This document shows positions 59,001-64,000 of a DNA stretch of 64,000 bases, one piece after another. A program made the position numbers and the translations under genes. Source of the DNA: Sequoia sempervirens (Eukaryota > Streptophyta > Pinopsida > Cupressales > Cupressaceae); contig VDFB02262577.1 of assembly GCA_007258455.2 (NCBI GenBank), forward strand, positions 16,522 through 80,521, in the 5' to 3' direction. How positions within the stretch are numbered: position 1 is the first letter of the stretch; each line of letters opens with the position of its first letter. Below the pieces are notes generated by a model that was not told the origin of the DNA, made no database searches, and saw only the letters and a list, made by a program, of their open reading frames with translations.

Positions 59001-59442
59001 TGGGTGGTTCTCTTCAAAACAGTGATAGAAGATGTCTTAGAGGAGAAAATATTAATTGGATATTCCATTTTGAGTTAAAATTTTGAATAGAAAGGGCAGG
59101 GTATGTGGCGATGCAAATGTTTATTTTAAATGAGTATGATTTCTATGTGATTAGTGATTAAGGTAAGAGTTTTTAGGGTGGTGTTGAGAAAAAATTTATG
59201 CATCTCAATGATTAATCCCTAATGCAGGGGTAGGTATGCCCCTTTAGCAATGCATTACATCAAGAAGCATAATAGATAAAAAGGGATATATTGACCCATT
59301 ATTTTTTATGAATATAATTCAAGAGAGGAAAATAATATCCATTAATTTTATTAAGCCTTACTTAAAGATTAAATTCACACATAATGTCCAAACTTACCAA
59401 AGCATAGGGCATGAGAAGATTTTCCCCAACCAAACCATTTTG
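56045..59442. repeat. 3.4-kb direct repeat, right copy (no TIR element)
   Basis: Aligns with 23440-27850. It preserves the unoccupied target of TIR copy 2 at 59311-59330. It starts near GAAGATATAGTCGTGCCAAT and loses similarity after CCAAACCATTTTGAA. Confidence 0.7.
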
Positions 59443-59640
59443 AATCTGAATATCTTTTTCTACTTTTTTAAAGAATTTTTCCATGCATTTTAGCCACTCC
59501 AATTCATTGCACTATAACTCTATAGATTGTAAAATAATTCTTTTTATAACATCAAACTATTTGCCACCAATTGAAACCTTTCTTTATTTCTAGGAGTTAC
59601 ATAATTTGTAGGTGGAATATCCTCATATCCCTACACATCT
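58268..59640 (-). pseudogene. Decayed acidic/coiled-coil ORF in and beyond the right 3.4-kb repeat
   Basis: Minus-strand homologue of 25640-26760, ending with the stem-loop TTCAAG..GGG/CCC..TTGAA at 58291-58268. Upstream coding-like sequence continues past the repeat border to about 59640 (NYVTPRNKERFQLVANSLML and a CFGKFGHYV piece like half of a zinc knuckle). This copy therefore keeps more of the parent gene than the left one. Many stops are present. Confidence 0.35.
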
Positions 59641-61000
59641 TTGAAGAAGGGAGTTAAGCCAACATCCCCAAACATTTTCTAGATATATACATTTTGTTTG
59701 AAAGGGATACATATGATGACAAGTTTTTTTAGTATAAGGTTGAGGAAATATTATGCATGGACTAAAATATTTTCATTTTTATCCACATTATGCTTTTGGT
59801 CTCTCCTCAGTGCTATAAAGTTGAACAAATGGCAATTTTGGTGGCATTGTAATTATTTTGGCCTACATACATGTTTCCTCCATCAGAGACTGATCTTGAT
59901 TATTTAATTTTACTTTGAAGGATATGTTATGGCATGTCCGGGTCTTGTAATGTCATGTTTCAATACACAATTAAATTTTTATTGAAATATTATATATGCT
60001 TAGAGTCGACAAGTGTGATATCATATGTTTCCTCTAAAAAAATTTATTAGAGCCAACCTAATTGAAGTTTTATTTTTTTGTGAAGGATATATATAGAAGA
60101 TAAAATTACTTTTTTAAATCATTTTTTTTCAAAGTTTTATAATAAAAAATTATGTTAAATATCAAGTGTGTGAAGTTTGTTTCAATAGTTAATTGTACAA
60201 AAAAGGAACTACAATTTCAACATATGTTACATGTTTCTTCATAGTAGCTTATATTCTTATTTATGATTATAAATTTCATGTACTCTATTCTAAGAAAATT
60301 ATTCTCAGTAGGTCCTTAGTATCTCACTCTAAGGTTGTTCACTGTGAGGCCTACCCCTATGATACACTTAGTATTTAGACTATTTTGAGTTGTGGTTATT
60401 GATTATGCTTAGAGATAATTTTGATGACATGATACTTAGAAATTTGAGTTCTTATGATGATTTGATTATGGTATTTATACATTCGAGTTCTTATGATGAT
60501 TTGATTATGATGCTACATTCTTATTTAGATAACTATGATGGTTGACCTAAATTATGCTAGTTACTGTGGTTGTTTAGTTTGAATTTTAAAATGATGAACA
60601 AATGAAATAGGTGTTGTGAATAAACCATGTTATAATTTGATAAATTTGAAAATTAAGGTAAAAAGAATTGGATGTGATATATGATTAATGCTTGTTCCAG
60701 TTATGATATGAGATATATATGTTATGTGAAATTATGCAAATTGATTATATGAAATGATTATTCAATTGTTTTGATATATTATTTATTTGGATGGAAGCTT
60801 GTCTATATGAAATGGTGATTCAAATGTTTTGATATATGATCTATTGGATGGATTAATGTGTGCATCGAGTGTGCAGGTACACTTCCCATGGCCAATGGAA
60901 ATTGGAGGTGACCTTTGGGAACCTTGAGTAAATTTACCAGTGAAGCCAAGCTATAGTTCCATTTTGTAATGTATTTTCTTTGTGATGTTATTTTTGCATG
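59640..61000. other. AT-rich stretch, no recognised gene
   Basis: Contains repeated GATTATG and TTGATATAT words and a TGTTATGGCATGTCCGGGTC word at 59925 that could be an LTR start. No partner was found. Confidence 0.35.
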
Positions 61001-62350
61001 TTTGTAAAATGGTTTTAATTTCCATGTCAATCCATTTAAGTGTTGAGTTGTCCACCCAAGTGGAAAAACTCGGATTTGATCTTTATGGCACTTTTTGATG
61101 GTTGAAAAGTTGAGTTTTTAAGTGTTTTTATTGATTTAAGGTCCCTAGGTCAAGTACCTATGGGTTAGGAACCTTTTCAGCCTATAATTTTGGGTTAGTT
61201 TCATGATTGGGCACCCTTTTTGAGGCCTTACAGAAGTCTGGCGAAAATAAGGTTTTGAGAAGTGGGATGGGGACTAGTCACTTTCCACTCCCACTTCTAT
61301 ATGTTGTCTTGAAAGTCCCCCAAGTTCTCACACATGTGAGAGAACACATGGGTGAATGTGCTTGGGAGGGTGAGTGGGTGAGTGACAAGTGTCACTTCCC
61401 CCATTCAAAAGAAATTCAAAGTTGAATTCTATAAGAGAAACTAAGAACAAAGGTTTTGGGGATTCTCTTTTGCATTCTTTAGTTTTGGACTTGAATTTTT
61501 GGGGAGATCTTGGATTTGGCTTGGGGAGGTTGGAAAGGAAGCTTGGAGGAGGTGGAGTTGTGCTCACTCGCATCATTTGCTTCCAAATCTTGGATTAAGG
61601 TAGGATCAACAAACTTTTTTTCCTTCTTATGTTGTCAAATTTGTATGCACTATATACATGTGATTGTGCATTTTAAATTTGTTTTATTAAGTGTTTTTTT
61701 CTTGTGTTTTCTTCTCTTTGTATGAGTGTTGTGGTTAAAAAGGGTTGTAATGGGATAGGCTCACCCAAATTTGGGAAGAGCATCCCAAGTTTTGGGATGG
61801 ATAGAGTAGGAACCTCCATGGGGACAAGTTATTCCTCCTTTAAAAGGAGAGGTTTAAAAGATGGGTATGAGTACCCCTATGTGTTTTGTAATGTGAAGAA
61901 TGGTTGGGTGGATAAGGAGATGTGGAGGAAGGGTTTGTAGTTGAAGGGTTGAAAATTTGGTGATTTTTATTCATGATATTATTTTTTTTGGGTCCTCAAA
62001 ATGGAGTGCACAGTCCACCTCCATCCCCTGTATTGGGTTCATAATGAACTCTTTGTTATGTGAAAAATTCCCCTTGGGTGGGTGTGTATATTTTATTTGT
62101 GTATTTGAGTGTTAAATGTATTTGGTTTGCATGAATGTACCCGGTTCCCAAGGTGCCTCCTAGCTCGGGGGTGGTTGGTTTTCCAACCAAAGGCTGGGAG
62201 GTGAGCACACCATTGGCTTCTAGAGAAAATTTTGTGTGGATTTTGAAGGTTGGAGAAAGCTAAATAGTCCTTGGGATAGCTTGTACCCTTTAGATCAAGT
62301 TGGAGTTATCATGTCAAAGAAAATCTTCCCCCTTTGGGTTGTTTGTCATA
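61000..62350. other. GC-richer unassigned segment
   Basis: Noticeably richer in G than its surroundings, with purine-rich GGGTGAGTGGGTGAGTG and GGATTAAGGTAGGATC (donor-like) words. Short ORFs at 61207-61425 and 61704-61940 have no recognised domains. It may be an LTR or leader of an unknown element, or an untranslated region. Confidence 0.3.
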
Positions 62351-63440
62351 GCCATCTAAGGTTGTTGTAAATAAAATGGAGACAAATGTGTCCTCAATGT
62401 AGTCATAATATTGTTGTGTTTAGTGAGTGAGTCATTTTGGGTATACAAGTTAAGTATTGTTAATTTTATTGAATGTTAAATATGCCTAGTCTATCAAACT
62501 ATTGGTTTTGTTAAAAGTGTATGGGAAAAAAATAATACGTATAGAACATTGCTGCTATGAATAAATAAATTAAAAAAAAAGGAAAGTTTTATTTTCTCAT
62601 TATATTTTCTTTTATAAACCAGTTATTGTGCAAACTGAAATGTAACCAAAGAAAGATTTCAGCAGACAACTAGTTATAGATTGATGACTGGTTACAACAG
62701 AAAAATATCTTACTGTTGTGCAAGGGATAGAAATCTATATTTTATTTTGGAAAGAAAACAATATGTTGATATTCCAAGTTTTATCTTCCTTCTCACAATC
62801 TAAAGAAATACTTCATTTTAGAAGTCTGAAAGTGCATATAGTGTAAAATATTGTAAACTTTTATGTATTTCTATCTTATAAAGATATACATAGAGAACTC
62901 CTATTTGTAAACTCTGAAAAGAGAAAAAAAAAATGGATTCATAAGGTTGCTAAAGAAATGCAATAATCTGCCTTCTTTTAATCTTCATGCAAATGTATTT
63001 ATTTTTCTTTTTGGAAGTATTACAATGGCTCCAGCTTAAAGTTTCCTGTCTCTATAAAACAAATGACCAAAAGAAAAGGGTTATCGCTACACTATCTATA
63101 TTTCATCCATTTTTAGCACTAAAAGTGAAGGTTTTATAATAAGACTTCTGATTAATAATAGGGGGGTATAGGATAGTTGCACACAACATTCTAGTAAACA
63201 CATGCATCATCTAATATAGGGTTGTTGTTACTCATAAAAAAATATAATAACAGAAGATCCACCATTCATTGTAAACTAAAAATAACAACTGAGACATGAA
63301 CTATGGATTGAACTTTGTTCCCAAAACGCTCTCCCACCCACTTCCTATAGACAATACTAGTTTTAACAACAAAAAAATAAAATAAAATAATAATAGGAAG
63401 AAATCAGATGTATATAAAACTCGAATCCTGCAACCTGTAC
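62350..63440. other. AT-rich spacer, nothing recognised
   Basis: No ORF, repeat pair or transposon end was seen. Confidence 0.5.
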
Positions 63441-63468
63441 CCGATGCCTTCTCAAACTTTGAGATAGG

Positions 63469-63711
63469 ATGAAGGAGATACCAGAGCCATCACCCCTTGT
63501 GTGTGTGCCTTGTAGAGACTTTGGTCTACAAATAAAGAGGGTGTGTGCTGGTCTGGTGCAACACCACAATGATCCTCATGGCAGAAGACAATGGTTTCCA
63601 TCCGCTGCTCTCAGTAGGCTTACCTGTTATACTCAAGCGAAGGAGGTTGTGTTAGAAGCACGTTGGATTAGGATTCAGATTATTCAACGAATAGTAGAGC
63701 TAAGTTTTTAG
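63469..63711 (+). other. Unidentified short ORF (80 codons)
   Basis: The composition is balanced and GC-richer than its surroundings, with PLVCVPCRDFGLQIKRVC near the start and SAALSRLTCYTQAKEVVLEA after it. The frame has a stop directly upstream. No family is recognised and no promoter, splice site or neighbour supports it. It may be an exon remnant or chance. Confidence 0.2.
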
Positions 63712-64000
63712 TCAATGCATTATCTTTAATGTTGCATTGGGTGCGATTCACCCTACACAATAAGATAAAGTTAAAAAGAAAAATGTATTAGGATTTAAAG
63801 AGTTTCAAAATGGATGTGAAATGTTATGCAATGTAATTATAGAAATCTACCACGTGATGTCCCACCAACTGGGCTGGCTGTATAGTTAAACTTATATTTG
63901 ATATACGATGCAAATTATTTGTATGTGGTTCTCTCGGCTAAGTGGACCATTCACGTACTACTGTTATCACTTGGTCAAACTACTTTTATAGCTACTGACA

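Noticed and set aside
63400..63990. tRNA-derived SINE (A-box-like AGCCCAGTTGG on the minus strand near 63870, GATTCGAG near 63425)
   Set aside because: The two boxes are in the wrong places relative to each other and no clear 3' tail or target duplication was found.

Overview
This window looks like plant nuclear DNA, most likely from a very large, repeat-filled genome such as a gymnosperm. That is an inference. It rests on base-poor, decayed sequence, nested LTR retrotransposons of different ages, plant-type primer-binding sites (tRNA-Asp, tRNA-Arg and tRNA-Met types) and almost no intact genes. No bacterial, CRISPR, rRNA or tRNA features were found.

Layout. (1) 1-4090: a decayed chromovirus (Ty3/gypsy with chromodomain), split at its RT active site by a 790-bp terminal-inverted-repeat (TIR) transposon. 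(2) 4100-14800: a repeat cluster around a dead PIF1-like helicase gene on the minus strand (6900-8225). A family of ~260-bp units lies on both sides in opposite orientations, with large TATA/CACA microsatellites. (3) 15000-16500: a decayed acidic/coiled-coil transposon ORF on the minus strand. (4) 17100-18500: a fresh 229-bp tandem duplication and a Ty1/copia-like LTR with a PBS. (5) 20400-23400: the least repeat-like part. It holds the one plausible host gene, a two-exon minus-strand gene for a small acidic repeat protein (22334-21954) with TATA box, intron with branch point, and poly(A) signal.

(6) 23440-59640: a nested stack. Two ~3.4-kb direct repeats (23440-27850 and 56045-59442) flank a giant LTR element (27939-55825) with LTRs of about 6.06 kb, target duplication ATTTC and a minus-strand tRNA-Arg PBS. 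Its short internal domain has no gag-pol. It carries a decayed ORF on the strand opposite to the element. An 11.35-kb Athila-like Ty3 element (41821-53167) is inserted in one of its LTRs. This element has 1.29-kb LTRs, a tRNA-Asp PBS, gag-pro-RT-RH-INT and an extra 3' ORF. (7) 59640-64000: unassigned, partly GC-richer sequence.

The most notable points are the giant-LTR element with its antisense ORF, a three-copy TIR transposon family with 4-bp target duplications and one empty site inside the window, the extra 3' ORF of the Athila-like element, and the small acidic repeat gene. The order of events can be read directly: 3.4-kb repeats, then the giant element, then the Athila-like element, with the TIR transposons landing in three different hosts.
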